A stretch of DNA of 64,000 bases from Methylobacter sp. (lineage in GTDB: Bacteria > Pseudomonadota > Gammaproteobacteria > Methylococcales > Methylomonadaceae), in contig NZ_JALOCF010000005.1 of assembly GCF_023227905.1 (NCBI RefSeq), positions 1 through 64,000 of the forward strand. Direction: 5' to 3'. The notes below the pieces were generated by a model that saw only the letters and a list, made by a program, of their open reading frames with translations, was not told the DNA's origin and made no database searches. The position numbers and the translations under genes were made by a program. Of the stretch, positions 34,969 to 44,090 are shown in pieces. Within the stretch, counting starts at the first letter, position 1; each line of letters starts with the position of its first letter.

Positions 34969-37693
34969 CTTGCAACTGCTCCGCTGCCAGTTGCGGCGGC
35001 GCTTCGTCTATTGGTAGCAGAAAATAGAATTGCGCCCCGCCGCCAGGCCGGTTGCCGGCTTCGATAACGCCGCCATGCGCAATAATGATGGCCTTACAAA
35101 TAGCCAGGCCCAAACCGACGCCGCTTTGCGTACCCTCCCGGTGTACCCGATAGAACTTATCGAACAGTTGTTCCTCTTCTCCCGGCGGTATGCCGGGACC
35201 GCGGTCCGCTACCGTCACCTTGAGCATATGGCCGGAGCACTCGGCGCTAATGTCGATAGGACTGCCTTTGGGTGTATATTTGCAGGCATTTTCCAGCAGG
35301 TTGACCAGCACCTGTTCGATCAGTACCGCATCGACGCGCACCAGACAGAGGTCATCCGGCAGCTGGGTATTGACGGTTCGATCATTAAGTCGCTTGCGCA
35401 TCCGCGTCAACGTTCCGCCGATAATTTCATCCAGCGGATACCATTGCCGGTTCAGTGATGCCTGTCCTGCATCAAGACGCGCCATGTCCAGAATATTGTT
35501 AGCCAGGTTCGACATGCGCAGCGCTTCGTCATAGATGGTCTGGCTCAGTTCCTGCCGATCCGAAGGGGCAAGCTGGGCATCCTCCTCCACCAAGGTACTG
35601 GCTGCGCCGACGATAGACGCCAAAGGCGTGCGTAAATCATGGGAAATAGCGCTGAGCAGGGAATTGCGCAAAGTCTCTGATTCCATGCGCAGCTGCGTCT
35701 GTTGCGCCTCTTCGGCAAGATGCACCCGCTCAATGGTCTGGCCGACCTGACTGATGAAGGTATCCAATAGCCGACGCTGTTCGGGCAGAAACACCCGGCG
35801 CAGATTGGCGGCGCGTAAAGCCAGCACACCGATGACGCCGCGAAAGCCGGAAATAGGGAAGAATACCGCATTGGCGCCGGGCAAGGTGTCGGTGCCTTGT
35901 CCTGCTATCTGGCCGTGATCGAAAACCCACTGCGCGACGCTGAGATCGCAACCGCGCAGGGACTCCGGAGCTGGGGGATCCGACGGATAGACTATCCGGC
36001 CGTCATCGTCGGGAAACAGCAGGACGCTGGCGCCGCCGAACTCCTCACGAATACGGCGCACTGCGACTCGCGCAGTATCCGCTATGTTACGGCTGGCCGC
36101 CAACTCTTCGCTCAGCGCATAAAGAACATTGGCGCGCCGCTCCCGGTGCGAGGCAACTTTCGCCTGTGAGCGCATGTTGCTGGTCAGATGGCTGATAATC
36201 AGTCCGACCAGCAACATAATGACGAACGTCACTAAATACTGGACATCCGCAACCGCAAAGGTATGAACCGGGTTTACAAAAAGAAAATCGAATGCGGCAA
36301 CGCTCAGTACCGAGGTCAGGATGGATGCCTCGCGGCCAAAGCGGGCCGCCATAAAAACCACGCCCAGCAAATAAACCATGACCAGATTAGCCAATTCGAA
36401 TTTCCCGGACATGAGCCAGGCAAGAAAGCTCGTGCCCCCGGTCATAACCAGCGCCCAGCCCCAATTTAACCAGCGCCGTTTGGCGCGTCCCCAGGGATAG
36501 CTGGAACGCGGCACTTTTCCTTTAGGCGTTTTTTGCTCGAAACTGTCTTTGCCGCGCGGGCTTCCCAATAAATGGACATTAATATTGTGCGCTTCCGCGA
36601 TCAGGGTATCGACGACCGAGCCCAGCAACCAGCGCCTCCAACCTCTGCGGCGAGGCTTGCCCAGCACGATTTTGGTGACATTGCGGCTTTTGGCGAAATT
36701 CAGGATTTCTTTGCTCATGTCCGGGCCTGACAACGTCGCCGTTTCGGCGCCCAACTGTTCGGCAAAACGCAATACCCGCAATACCTCATCACGACGTTCG
36801 ACGGGCAGGCGTTGCAACTCCGGCGTTTCCACATAGGCCGCAATCCAATGGGCGTGCAGGCTGGTCGCTAGGCGCTTGGCGGCGCGCACCAACCGTTCGG
36901 CCAGAGCGTCGGGGCCTATGCACACCAATATCCGGTCGCCGACCGGCCACACATCGCGTATCGCATGGTCGTCCCGGTAGTCTTGCATTTGCGCATCGAC
37001 CCGATCGGCGGTCAGCCGCAAGGACAACTCGCGCAAGGCAATCAGGTTGCCTTTGCGGAAGAAATTGCGCATCGCCCGTTCCGCCTGTTGCGGCACATAC
37101 ACTTTGCCCTCCTTGAGCCGCCGCAGCAATTCATCGGGCGGCAAGTCGATCAATTCGACTTCATCGGCCAGCTCAAATATCGTATCCGGCACGGTCTCCC
37201 TAACCTGCACGCCGGTTACCTGGCTGACATCGTCGTTGAGACTTTCCAGATGCTGGACATTCAGCGTGCTGTAGACGTCAATGCCGGCATTCAGTAATTC
37301 TTCGACATCCTGCCAGCGTTTGGGATGGCGGCAACCGGGGGCGTTGCTGTGCGCCAATTCGTCCACTAAGACCAGGGTCGGGCGGCGTTTCAGCGTGCCG
37401 TCGAGGTCAAACTCGCGCAGCACCGTGCCGCGATGTTTCACCAGCTTGGGCGGCAGCACATCCAGGCCTTGCAATAAAGCGACGGTTTCCTGTCGTTCGT
37501 GGGTTTCGACCAATCCGACCACCACATCGACGCCTTCATCCCGCTTGGCTTGAGCCGCCAGCAACATCGCATAGGTTTTCCCTACCCCTGCTGCCGCGCC
37601 GAAAAAAACCTTGAGCCGTCCGCGCCGCCGCCGGTTTTCCGCCTGCTCTACACGGGCAAGCAGGGCGTCAGGGTCTGGTCGGGTGTCGTTCAT
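34961..37693 (-). CDS. kdpD: Sensor histidine kinase KdpD
   Basis: A 910-residue turgor/K+ sensor. Domains in order: the N-terminal KdpD ATP-binding domain (FFGAAAGVGKTYAML near residue 30; DELAHSNAPG near 110), a universal-stress-like domain (about 250-370), four closely spaced transmembrane helices (about 415-500), a GAF-like linker, the HisKA domain with phosphorylated His in SAISHDLRTPLAS, and an HATPase domain (NLLENACKYTP; DRGPGIPPGEE; GVGLGLAICKAI). Length matches the family. It overlaps kdpE by 8 bases and follows kdpC by 26 bases. Confidence 0.96.
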   Translation of the reverse strand: MNDTRPDPDALLARVEQAENRRRRGRLKVFFGAAAGVGKTYAMLLAAQAKRDEGVDVVVGLVETHERQETVALLQGLDVLPPKLVKHRGTVLREFDLDGTLKRRPTLVLVDELAHSNAPGCRHPKRWQDVEELLNAGIDVYSTLNVQHLESLNDDVSQVTGVQVRETVPDTIFELADEVELIDLPPDELLRRLKEGKVYVPQQAERAMRNFFRKGNLIALRELSLRLTADRVDAQMQDYRDDHAIRDVWPVGDRILVCIGPDALAERLVRAAKRLATSLHAHWIAAYVETPELQRLPVERRDEVLRVLRFAEQLGAETATLSGPDMSKEILNFAKSRNVTKIVLGKPRRRGWRRWLLGSVVDTLIAEAHNINVHLLGSPRGKDSFEQKTPKGKVPRSSYPWGRAKRRWLNWGWALVMTGGTSFLAWLMSGKFELANLVMVYLLGVVFMAARFGREASILTSVLSVAAFDFLFVNPVHTFAVADVQYLVTFVIMLLVGLIISHLTSNMRSQAKVASHRERRANVLYALSEELAASRNIADTARVAVRRIREEFGGASVLLFPDDDGRIVYPSDPPAPESLRGCDLSVAQWVFDHGQIAGQGTDTLPGANAVFFPISGFRGVIGVLALRAANLRRVFLPEQRRLLDTFISQVGQTIERVHLAEEAQQTQLRMESETLRNSLLSAISHDLRTPLASIVGAASTLVEEDAQLAPSDRQELSQTIYDEALRMSNLANNILDMARLDAGQASLNRQWYPLDEIIGGTLTRMRKRLNDRTVNTQLPDDLCLVRVDAVLIEQVLVNLLENACKYTPKGSPIDISAECSGHMLKVTVADRGPGIPPGEEEQLFDKFYRVHREGTQSGVGLGLAICKAIIIAHGGVIEAGNRPGGGAQFYFLLPIDEAPPQLAAEQLQDE

Positions 37694-37719
37694 GCGTGAG
37701 TCCGGTCGTTACTGGAAAT

Positions 37720-38298
37720 TCATTCATTAAGGCGATGATCCAGCGCCAAATTTAATTTCAATACATTAACACGGGGTTCGCCCAACACGCCCCATTGCCG
37801 TGGTTCAGCATAACGCTCAACCAGTTCGCGCACGCGGTCAGGAGGGATTTGCCTGGCTTTGGCAACGCGGCTGATTTGATAAGCAGCGGCGGCAGGGCTG
37901 ATGTGCGGATCAAGACCGCTGGCCGAGGCGGTCACTAAATCCACAGGCACTGCTTCCGAATGGCCGGGGTCTGCATCGCGCAAGGCTTTGATGCGCGCCT
38001 GAACGGCATCTATCAGTGCCGGATTGGTAGGCCCTTGATTGGAACCGCCGGATGCTCTGCCGTTATAGGGAACGGGCGAAGTCGCCGAAGGCCGACCCCA
38101 AAAATATTCGTGACGGCTAAACGCCTGGCCGATTAATTCGGAGCCGAGCGGTTGCTCGCCGCTGCCCAGCAAACTGCCGTTGGCTTGGTTCGGAAATACG
38201 GTTTGCGCGATCAGCGTGACCGTCAATGGATAAGCGATGCCGGTCAGTGCAGTAAAGAACAATAGCATCAGTAAAGCGGGCTTGATGTGCTTAATCAC
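37720..38298 (-). CDS. kdpC: K+-transporting ATPase subunit KdpC
   Basis: A 192-residue subunit with one N-terminal transmembrane helix (PALLMLLFFTALTGIAYPLT) and a periplasmic domain. Conserved blocks GSELIGQAF, YFWGRPSATSP, ASGSNQGPTNP-like (ASGGSNQGPTNPAL) and ASASGLDPHISP are present, as is GVLGEPRVNVLKLNL at the C-terminus. KdpC stabilises the KdpFABC complex. It lies 16 bases after kdpB. Confidence 0.96.
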   Translation of the reverse strand: MIKHIKPALLMLLFFTALTGIAYPLTVTLIAQTVFPNQANGSLLGSGEQPLGSELIGQAFSRHEYFWGRPSATSPVPYNGRASGGSNQGPTNPALIDAVQARIKALRDADPGHSEAVPVDLVTASASGLDPHISPAAAAYQISRVAKARQIPPDRVRELVERYAEPRQWGVLGEPRVNVLKLNLALDHRLNE

Positions 38299-38314
38299 AG
38301 TGATCTCCTAATAA

Positions 38315-40384
38315 TCAGAACGCTAACGCAGTTAAGCCCAGGTCGATCAGCTTAATGCCAATAAACGGCACGATAACACCGCCGCCGCCATAAACCAGCA
38401 AGTTATTGCGCAATAATGTTTCCGCATTTCGCGGCCGGTAAACCACACCTTTCAGCGCCAACGGAATCAAGGCGACAATAATCAGGGCATTAAAAATAAC
38501 CGCCGAAAGAATCGCGTTGTCCGGGCTGCTAAGCCCCATGATATTCAACGCGCCAAGTTGCGGATAAGTGCTGGCGAACGCGGCCGGGACGATGGCGAAA
38601 TACTTGGCCAAGTCATTAGCCAGGCTGAACGTGGTCAACGCGCCGCGAGTCATCAGCATTTGCTTGCCGGTTTCAACGATCTCGATCAGCTTGGTGGGGT
38701 TGGAGTCGAGATCGACCATGTTGCCGGCTTCCTTGGCCGCCTGGGTGCCCGAGTTCATCGCCACCGCCACATCGGCTTGGGCCAACGCCGGGGCATCATT
38801 GGTGCCGTCGCCGGTCATCGCCACCAGTCGGCCTTCGGCTTGCTGCTCGCGGATCAGCTTGAGCTTGGCTTCCGGCGTCGCCTCAGCCAGAAAATCATCG
38901 ACGCCCGCTTCGGCCGCGATCGCCGCTGCAGTCAAGCGGTTATCGCCGGTGATCATGATCGTTTTAATGCCCATATTCCGCAGTTCGACAAAGCGCTCCT
39001 TAATGCCGCCCTTGACTGTATCTTTCAGCTCAATAACGCCTAATACCCGTCCACCCTCAGCAACCAACAGCGGTGTACTGCCCCGGCGCGCAACAATATC
39101 GGCGGCTCGAGCCGCTTCCTCCGGGAATTTTGCCTGTTGCGCTTCCACATAGCCGCGAATCGCATCGGCAGCACCTTTGCGGATCTGGCGTTCGCCGATA
39201 TTGACGCCGCTCATCCGGGTTTGTGCGCTGAAGGCGACAAACGTCGCATCCAGTTCGTGAATATGGCGCTCGCCAATGCCGAATTTCTGCTTGGCAAGAA
39301 TGATAATGCTGCGGCCTTCCGGCGTTTCGTCAGCCAGCGTCGCCAGTTGCGCGGCATCGGCCAATTCTCTTTCGGTAGTCTCGCCTATCGGGATAAAAGC
39401 CGAAGCCTGGCGGTTGCCCAGCGTAATCGTGCCGGTTTTGTCCAGCAGCAACACATCGACATCGCCCGCCGCTTCAATGGCCCGTCCCGAAGTGGCGATC
39501 ACGTTTTTCTGCATCATCCGGCCGATACCGGCAACGCCGATAGCGGACAGCAAACCGCCGATAGTCGTGGGAATCAGGCAGACCAACAGCGCCACCAGCA
39601 CGGTGATCGAAACCGGCGTACCGGATTTGGCGACTTCCACGCTGTATAAGGAAAACGGCAGCAAGGTCACGGTGACCAGCAAAAAAATCAGCGTCAATGC
39701 CACCAACAAAATGGTCAGGGCGATTTCATTAGGCGTTTTTTGCCGCGATGCGCTTTCCACCATCGCAATCATCCGATCCAGGAAGGCCTCGCCGGGATTG
39801 ACGACAATCTGCACGACCAACCAATCGGATAACACCCTCGTCCCGCCGGTTACCGAGCTAAAATCGCCGCCCGATTCGCGAATCACCGGCGCGCTTTCGC
39901 CGGTGATCGCGCTTTCATCGACACTGGCAGCGCCTTCGATGACTTCGCCGTCCGCAGGGACAAAATCCCCCGCCTCAATCAGCACGATGTCGCCGCGCCG
40001 TAACGAGGTGCTGGTGACTTTGGCGTAGTCTGTACTGTAACGCGGTTCGTCCAGTTTCTTCGCCATGATGTCGCGCTTGGCGCTGCGCAATGCCGCCGCT
40101 TGCGCCTTGCTGCGGCCTTCGGCGACGCTTTCCGCGAAGTTGGCGAACAACACCGTGAACCACAGCCAGAAAGTTACGGCCAACATGAAACCGGTTTGGG
40201 TACTGTTCTCTGAAAACAACTCCCACAGCCATAGCCCGGTGGTCAGTAAGCTGCCGATATAGACCACGAACATCACCGGGTTTTTCCATTGTTGCTGCGG
40301 AGCCAGCTTGCGCAGGGTATCGCCTAGCGCATCCAGCAGTATCTGACTGTTGAATAACTGTTGCGTATGCTGTTTCTTGCTCAT
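38315..40384 (-). CDS. kdpB: K+-transporting P-type ATPase subunit KdpB
   Basis: A 689-residue P1A-type ATPase, the energising subunit of the high-affinity K+ pump. The phosphorylation motif LLLDKTGTITLGNRQ, TGES, the MITGDNRLTAAAIAAEAG hinge and MTGDGTNDAPALAQADVAVA are all intact. Length is usual. It is separated from kdpA by 161 bp that hold a REP-like repeat, whereas kdpA and kdpB are close in most kdp operons. Confidence 0.97.
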   Translation of the reverse strand: MSKKQHTQQLFNSQILLDALGDTLRKLAPQQQWKNPVMFVVYIGSLLTTGLWLWELFSENSTQTGFMLAVTFWLWFTVLFANFAESVAEGRSKAQAAALRSAKRDIMAKKLDEPRYSTDYAKVTSTSLRRGDIVLIEAGDFVPADGEVIEGAASVDESAITGESAPVIRESGGDFSSVTGGTRVLSDWLVVQIVVNPGEAFLDRMIAMVESASRQKTPNEIALTILLVALTLIFLLVTVTLLPFSLYSVEVAKSGTPVSITVLVALLVCLIPTTIGGLLSAIGVAGIGRMMQKNVIATSGRAIEAAGDVDVLLLDKTGTITLGNRQASAFIPIGETTERELADAAQLATLADETPEGRSIIILAKQKFGIGERHIHELDATFVAFSAQTRMSGVNIGERQIRKGAADAIRGYVEAQQAKFPEEAARAADIVARRGSTPLLVAEGGRVLGVIELKDTVKGGIKERFVELRNMGIKTIMITGDNRLTAAAIAAEAGVDDFLAEATPEAKLKLIREQQAEGRLVAMTGDGTNDAPALAQADVAVAMNSGTQAAKEAGNMVDLDSNPTKLIEIVETGKQMLMTRGALTTFSLANDLAKYFAIVPAAFASTYPQLGALNIMGLSSPDNAILSAVIFNALIIVALIPLALKGVVYRPRNAETLLRNNLLVYGGGGVIVPFIGIKLIDLGLTALAF

Positions 40385-40417
40385 AGCCTGTTTCTCTTAT
40401 TGCTTGAATTCATAATC

Positions 40418-40537
40418 GTAGGCCGGAATAAGGCCATCCAAGCGCGTAGCGCGAGGTGGCGTTTCCGGCGAATTTGGGCAGTGTTTGCCGGAAACGCCAG
40501 TTCTCGCTGCCGCTCGAACCGGCTTATTCCGGCCTAC
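40418..40537. repeat. REP/MITE-like element, uninterrupted copy, between kdpA and kdpB
   Basis: A 120-bp element with perfect 15-bp terminal inverted repeats (40418-40432 and 40523-40537) identical to those at 7235/7531. An internal inverted pair (GTTTCCGGC and GCCGGAAAC) gives further secondary structure. It sits inside the kdp operon, between the kdpA stop (40546) and kdpB start (40384), where folded mRNA could alter the KdpA:KdpB expression ratio. Confidence 0.85.
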
Positions 40538-40545
40538 GGAGCTAA

Positions 40546-42288
40546 TTATCTTGCCGCGTTCATCATCAAATGCTCGACCACCGGCCCCAGCGCCAAAGCG
40601 GGAACAAACGTCAACGCGCCGACCAAAATCACGGTGCCGATCAGCAGCATCACGAATAATGGCGTATGCGTAGGCAATGTGCCGACGCTAGCCGGTACGG
40701 TTTTCTTCGCGGCCAATGAACCGGCAATCGCCAGCACCGGGATGATAATGCCGTAGCGCCCGGCCAGCATCGCGACGCCTAATGCGACGTTGTAAAACGG
40801 CGAGTTGGCGCTTAATCCGGCAAAAGCGCTGCCGTTGTTGCCCGCGGCGGAAGAAAATGCATAAAGAATTTCGCTGAAGCCGTGCGCGCCGGGGTTGGCG
40901 GCCGCTGATTTCCCTGTTTCGACCATGACCGCCAACGCCGTTCCACCCAAAATAAAGAAGGCCGGAATTAAAATAACGATAGCCGCCATTTTTATCTCGA
41001 AGGCCTCGATTTTTTTGCCGAGATACTCTGGGGTTCGGCCTATCATCAGACCGGCAACAAATACCGCGATCAGCACAAAAACCAGCATGCCGTAAAGACC
41101 GGAACCGACGCCGCCGAAAATGACTTCGCCTAGCTGAATCAGCCACATCGGAACCAGGCCGCCCAGCGGCGTATAGGAATCGTGCATGGAATTGACCGAA
41201 CCGTTGGATGCCGCGGTCGTCGCAGTCGCCCACAGCGCGGAATTGACGATGCCGAAGCGCGTTTCCTTGCCTTCCATGTTACCGCCGGATTGGTCAATAC
41301 CAATGCTTTGCTCAACTCCAAGCACAGCCAGCGTAGGATTGCCGCCTTGCTCAAGACCAACAGCGAGAAATACTAAACTGACCAGCACCAGCGTCATTGC
41401 AGACAAAATGGCCCAGCCCTGGCGCGTGTCGCCGACCATCGAGCCGAAGGTATGGCACAGCGCCGCAGGTATCAGCAAGATCGCCAGCATTTCCAGAAAA
41501 TTAGATAATGGCGTTGGGTTTTCGAAAGGGTGCGCAGCATTGGCGTTAAAAAAGCCGCCACCATTCGTGCCCAATTGTTTGATCGCGATTTGCGAGGCGA
41601 CAGGGCCTACTGCCAAGGTTTGTGTGGAATCTTCCGTTGCTGTGCCTACCTGCTCAACTAACGGCATGGTTTGGTAAGGTTTGAAGGTTTGCACAACGCC
41701 TTGGCCAACCAACACCAACGCCAGTACAAACGACAGCGGCAGCAGGATATACAAAGTGCCGCGCGTCAGGTCCGCCCAGAAGTTGCCGATACTGTCAGCA
41801 TGGGTGCGTTTAAAGCCGCGTATCATCGCAACCAAAACCGCCATGCCGGTGGCCGCCGAGACAAAGTTTTGCACACTCAATCCCAGCATCTGGGTTAGAT
41901 AACTCATCGTCGTTTCGCCGCCGTAACCCTGCCAATTAGTGTTGGTGGCAAAACTGACCGCGGTGTTGAATGCCGAATCGGCCGTGACATTGCCCAGTTG
42001 TTGCGGGTTCAGCGGCAGAAAAGCTTGCAGCATTTGCAATGCAAACACCGCCAGCCCGCCGAACAGATTAAACCAGAACAGGGCTGCTGCGTATTCTGTC
42101 CAGCGCATCTCCTGTTCCGGGTTAACACCGATCAACCGATAAACCCCTGCTTCCAAAGGCCCCAATATGAGCTTGAGAAGTAACGGGCGATTTTCATACA
42201 CCGCCGCCATATAAACGCCCAAAGGCTTAGCCAACAGCAACAGGACGATAAAATATAAGGTGATTTGCGATAAGCCGTTTGCCGTCAT
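40546..42288 (-). CDS. kdpA: K+-transporting ATPase subunit KdpA
   Basis: A 580-residue channel-like subunit that selects and carries K+. The four selectivity-filter-like segments of the SKT superfamily are visible: ATNTNWQGYGGE, LGTNGGGFFNANAAHPFENP, TTAASNGSVNSM and AAGNNGSAFAGL. About ten hydrophobic helices and the family length are as expected. Its ATG overlaps the kdpF stop by one base (TAATG). Confidence 0.97.
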   Translation of the reverse strand: MTANGLSQITLYFIVLLLLAKPLGVYMAAVYENRPLLLKLILGPLEAGVYRLIGVNPEQEMRWTEYAAALFWFNLFGGLAVFALQMLQAFLPLNPQQLGNVTADSAFNTAVSFATNTNWQGYGGETTMSYLTQMLGLSVQNFVSAATGMAVLVAMIRGFKRTHADSIGNFWADLTRGTLYILLPLSFVLALVLVGQGVVQTFKPYQTMPLVEQVGTATEDSTQTLAVGPVASQIAIKQLGTNGGGFFNANAAHPFENPTPLSNFLEMLAILLIPAALCHTFGSMVGDTRQGWAILSAMTLVLVSLVFLAVGLEQGGNPTLAVLGVEQSIGIDQSGGNMEGKETRFGIVNSALWATATTAASNGSVNSMHDSYTPLGGLVPMWLIQLGEVIFGGVGSGLYGMLVFVLIAVFVAGLMIGRTPEYLGKKIEAFEIKMAAIVILIPAFFILGGTALAVMVETGKSAAANPGAHGFSEILYAFSSAAGNNGSAFAGLSANSPFYNVALGVAMLAGRYGIIIPVLAIAGSLAAKKTVPASVGTLPTHTPLFVMLLIGTVILVGALTFVPALALGPVVEHLMMNAAR

Positions 42289-42377
42289 TAGAATTTCTCC
42301 GGGTAAAATAACGCCACCAGCAGATAAACGAATAATGCGAATGCGAGCACGCCGCTCAAGCCGTAGATAAAGGTCAT
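42288..42377 (-). CDS. kdpF: K+-transporting ATPase small subunit KdpF
   Basis: A 29-residue single-helix peptide, MTFIYGLSGVLAFALFVYLL followed by VALFYPEKF, that fits KdpF in size, hydrophobicity and the conserved ALxxPE(K/R)F ending. KdpF stabilises the KdpABC complex in the membrane. AGAGAGG lies before the ATG, and the stop codon overlaps the kdpA start. It is the first gene of the kdpFABCDE locus. Confidence 0.93.
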   Translation of the reverse strand: MTFIYGLSGVLAFALFVYLLVALFYPEKF

Positions 42378-42423
42378 GACTGCCTCTCTTTATGAATGTT
42401 TCGAGAGGTTAATGTAACGCGGT

Positions 42424-42446
42424 TGTTATAAAAAAATTGTAAAAAT
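42424..42446 (-). promoter_or_regulatory. Putative KdpE-binding A/T box upstream of kdpF
   Basis: Read on the minus strand this is TTTTTACAATTTTTTTATAA, about 50-70 bases before the kdpF start. It resembles the T-rich KdpE target of E. coli kdpFABC, as I recall it: two TTTAYA-like half-sites separated by a T run. It is assigned by motif similarity and position only. Confidence 0.55.
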
Positions 42447-42568
42447 AGCTGATCTATCGCTGCCGATCAGATTATTGAGTGCGTTGCGAAATTCAGTTGT
42501 TGTATGGGATATGTATACGTTGTGCTGAGAAACGAGGCTATGCAGGAACTCAAGCTGTTTGAAGGAGG

Positions 42569-42734
42569 TCATTTTAGGGTCAGCGAACAGGGACAGCTGA
42601 AAAACCGGCTGTCCCGCTGGGCCGCATTAACCGACGCCCAAGTTCCTGAATTTAATAAAACCTGTTGCCCAAAGGCAAGGATGTTTTTTCTTTGGCTAAA
42701 TCAACAACTCAATAAGATTGAGTTTTCTTTGTAA
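42569..42734 (+). pseudogene. Duplicated 3' end of the nucleoside phosphorylase gene
   Basis: These 166 bases match the last 166 bases of the phosphorylase gene (34001-34166) at roughly four in five positions. A stretch of about 37 identical bases starts at CAGCGAACAGGGACAGCTG. Compensating single-base indels shift the frame briefly (KDVLGW becomes ARMFFLW), then both end IEFSL and stop at the same point. The frame opens upstream at 42504, but that part is unrelated. It cannot encode the phosphorylase core. It lies just before the kdp operon promoter, on the other side of the kdp block. Confidence 0.85.
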
Positions 42735-42749
42735 CTGTATTTTCAGCCG

Positions 42750-43112
42750 TTAAAAGAATATGAAGGCATTCTTGGTGGCTGCGACAACTGCGATATAAAC
42801 GAAGCAAGCCAGCGCTCCGGCAAAAGCTTTCCAGCGCAATTCGCCCTGGCTCTTGATAGCGACAATGCCCAAACCGACGTAGGCCACCAAAGCAATAAGC
42901 TTAGCGATAATCCAGCCGTACTCGGCTGAAAACCAGGAACCTTGAAAAACCAGCGTAAAACCGGTAAGCAGCAATAAGCTGTTGATGACATGCGGCCCGA
43001 TTTTTATCCATTTTTGTTCCAGCATTTCCGGGCGCTTTTCCGCTAAATAGACCCTGCCGACAAAGCTGGAAATGGACAATAAAATAAAGGTGAGGTGGAA
43101 AATTTTGATCAT
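42750..43112 (-). CDS. SirB2 family membrane protein
   Basis: A 120-residue protein with four transmembrane helices and the SirB2 family pattern: IKIFHLTFILLSISSFVGR at the N-terminus, HVINSLLLLTGFTL in the middle and a final helix FVYIAVVAATKNA. Despite the name, its function is unknown. It overlaps the homoserine kinase gene by 4 bases, suggesting an operon. Confidence 0.88.
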   Translation of the reverse strand: MIKIFHLTFILLSISSFVGRVYLAEKRPEMLEQKWIKIGPHVINSLLLLTGFTLVFQGSWFSAEYGWIIAKLIALVAYVGLGIVAIKSQGELRWKAFAGALACFVYIAVVAATKNAFIFF

Positions 43113-44077
43113 GCTGTGCTCCTGGGGTTGAAAATATTAACGTTACTGGATAAATAAGTCTGTTGCCGATGTTGCAGCAGTATGCTCCGAAAAACCAGCG
43201 GGTCTTTCTGCTGTGTTATGTCGCCGGGACGCGGATAACACTGATGTTCCAGGCGAGACAGCCAGAAACGCAGCGCCGCCGCCCGAAGCAACGTCGGCCA
43301 GTGCCGTTTTTCCAGCGGCTCCAGCGGCCTCAGGCTTTCATAAGCAGTTAGCAGCGCCGTGAATTTTTCGGTATTCACCCTGCCGTCATCACAACACCAA
43401 TCGTTAGCCGTTATCGCAACATCAAGCAGCAAGGTATCGGTGCAGGCACTGTAAAAATCCAGCAAACCGCTGAGCCGGTCATCGGCAAACAATACATTAT
43501 CCCTGAACAGGTCGGCATGAATGACGCCGCGCGGCAGATTAACCGTGTTGTTTTCAGCCTGGAAAGCCAGCTCGTCATCAATCAGCGCGCGATCGGTTGT
43601 TGATAAATGAACGCGGATCTTGTTCAACACCGTTTGGCACCAACTCAAATCATTGCCGCTTTTTATCGGAAAAACGTAGCCTTGCGTACAGCGATGCAAG
43701 CTGGCCAGCTGCAAGCCGATTTCCTGGCAATGCAAAACAGAAGGCGATGCCATTGCCGCGCCGGACAGCCGATTAAATACCGCAGCCGGTTTGCCGTTAA
43801 GCTGACGCAATGAATTGCCCTGCCGGTCGCTCTGCGGACGAGGACAAGACAGGCTGTTTTTGCCCAAGTGCGCCAGTAATTCTAAAAAATGCGGCAATTC
43901 CCCGGCAGTTAACGACTCAAACAGGGTCAGAACAAAGCTGCCCTGCGTAGTCGTTACCCAGTAATTGGTGTTGTCTATGCCGTCCGTTATCCCTTCAAAA
44001 CCGACGACTTCGCCGAGAGTATAAGTACTGAAGAATTGATCGAGTTGCGGGCGTGTTATACGAGTAAATACAGACAC
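43109..44077 (-). CDS. thrB: Homoserine kinase, ThrB type II (aminoglycoside-phosphotransferase fold)
   Basis: A 322-residue kinase that phosphorylates homoserine in threonine biosynthesis. The family signature is FEGITDGIDNTNYWVTTT near the N-terminus; the catalytic loop is GVIHADLFRDNVLF, and the metal-binding segment is LLDFYSACTDTLLLD. It belongs to the kinase group shared by pseudomonads and related bacteria rather than the GHMP-type ThrB of E. coli. It lies between the DUF2782 gene (13 bases upstream) and sirB2. Confidence 0.92.
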   Translation of the reverse strand: MSVFTRITRPQLDQFFSTYTLGEVVGFEGITDGIDNTNYWVTTTQGSFVLTLFESLTAGELPHFLELLAHLGKNSLSCPRPQSDRQGNSLRQLNGKPAAVFNRLSGAAMASPSVLHCQEIGLQLASLHRCTQGYVFPIKSGNDLSWCQTVLNKIRVHLSTTDRALIDDELAFQAENNTVNLPRGVIHADLFRDNVLFADDRLSGLLDFYSACTDTLLLDVAITANDWCCDDGRVNTEKFTALLTAYESLRPLEPLEKRHWPTLLRAAALRFWLSRLEHQCYPRPGDITQQKDPLVFRSILLQHRQQTYLSSNVNIFNPRSTA

Positions 44078-44090
44078 TGAGTTTAAGCGG

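Noticed and set aside
42504..42734. 76-codon frame considered as a separate small gene
   Set aside because: Its second half is the duplicated phosphorylase tail with local frameshifts, and the first 20 residues are unrelated filler.
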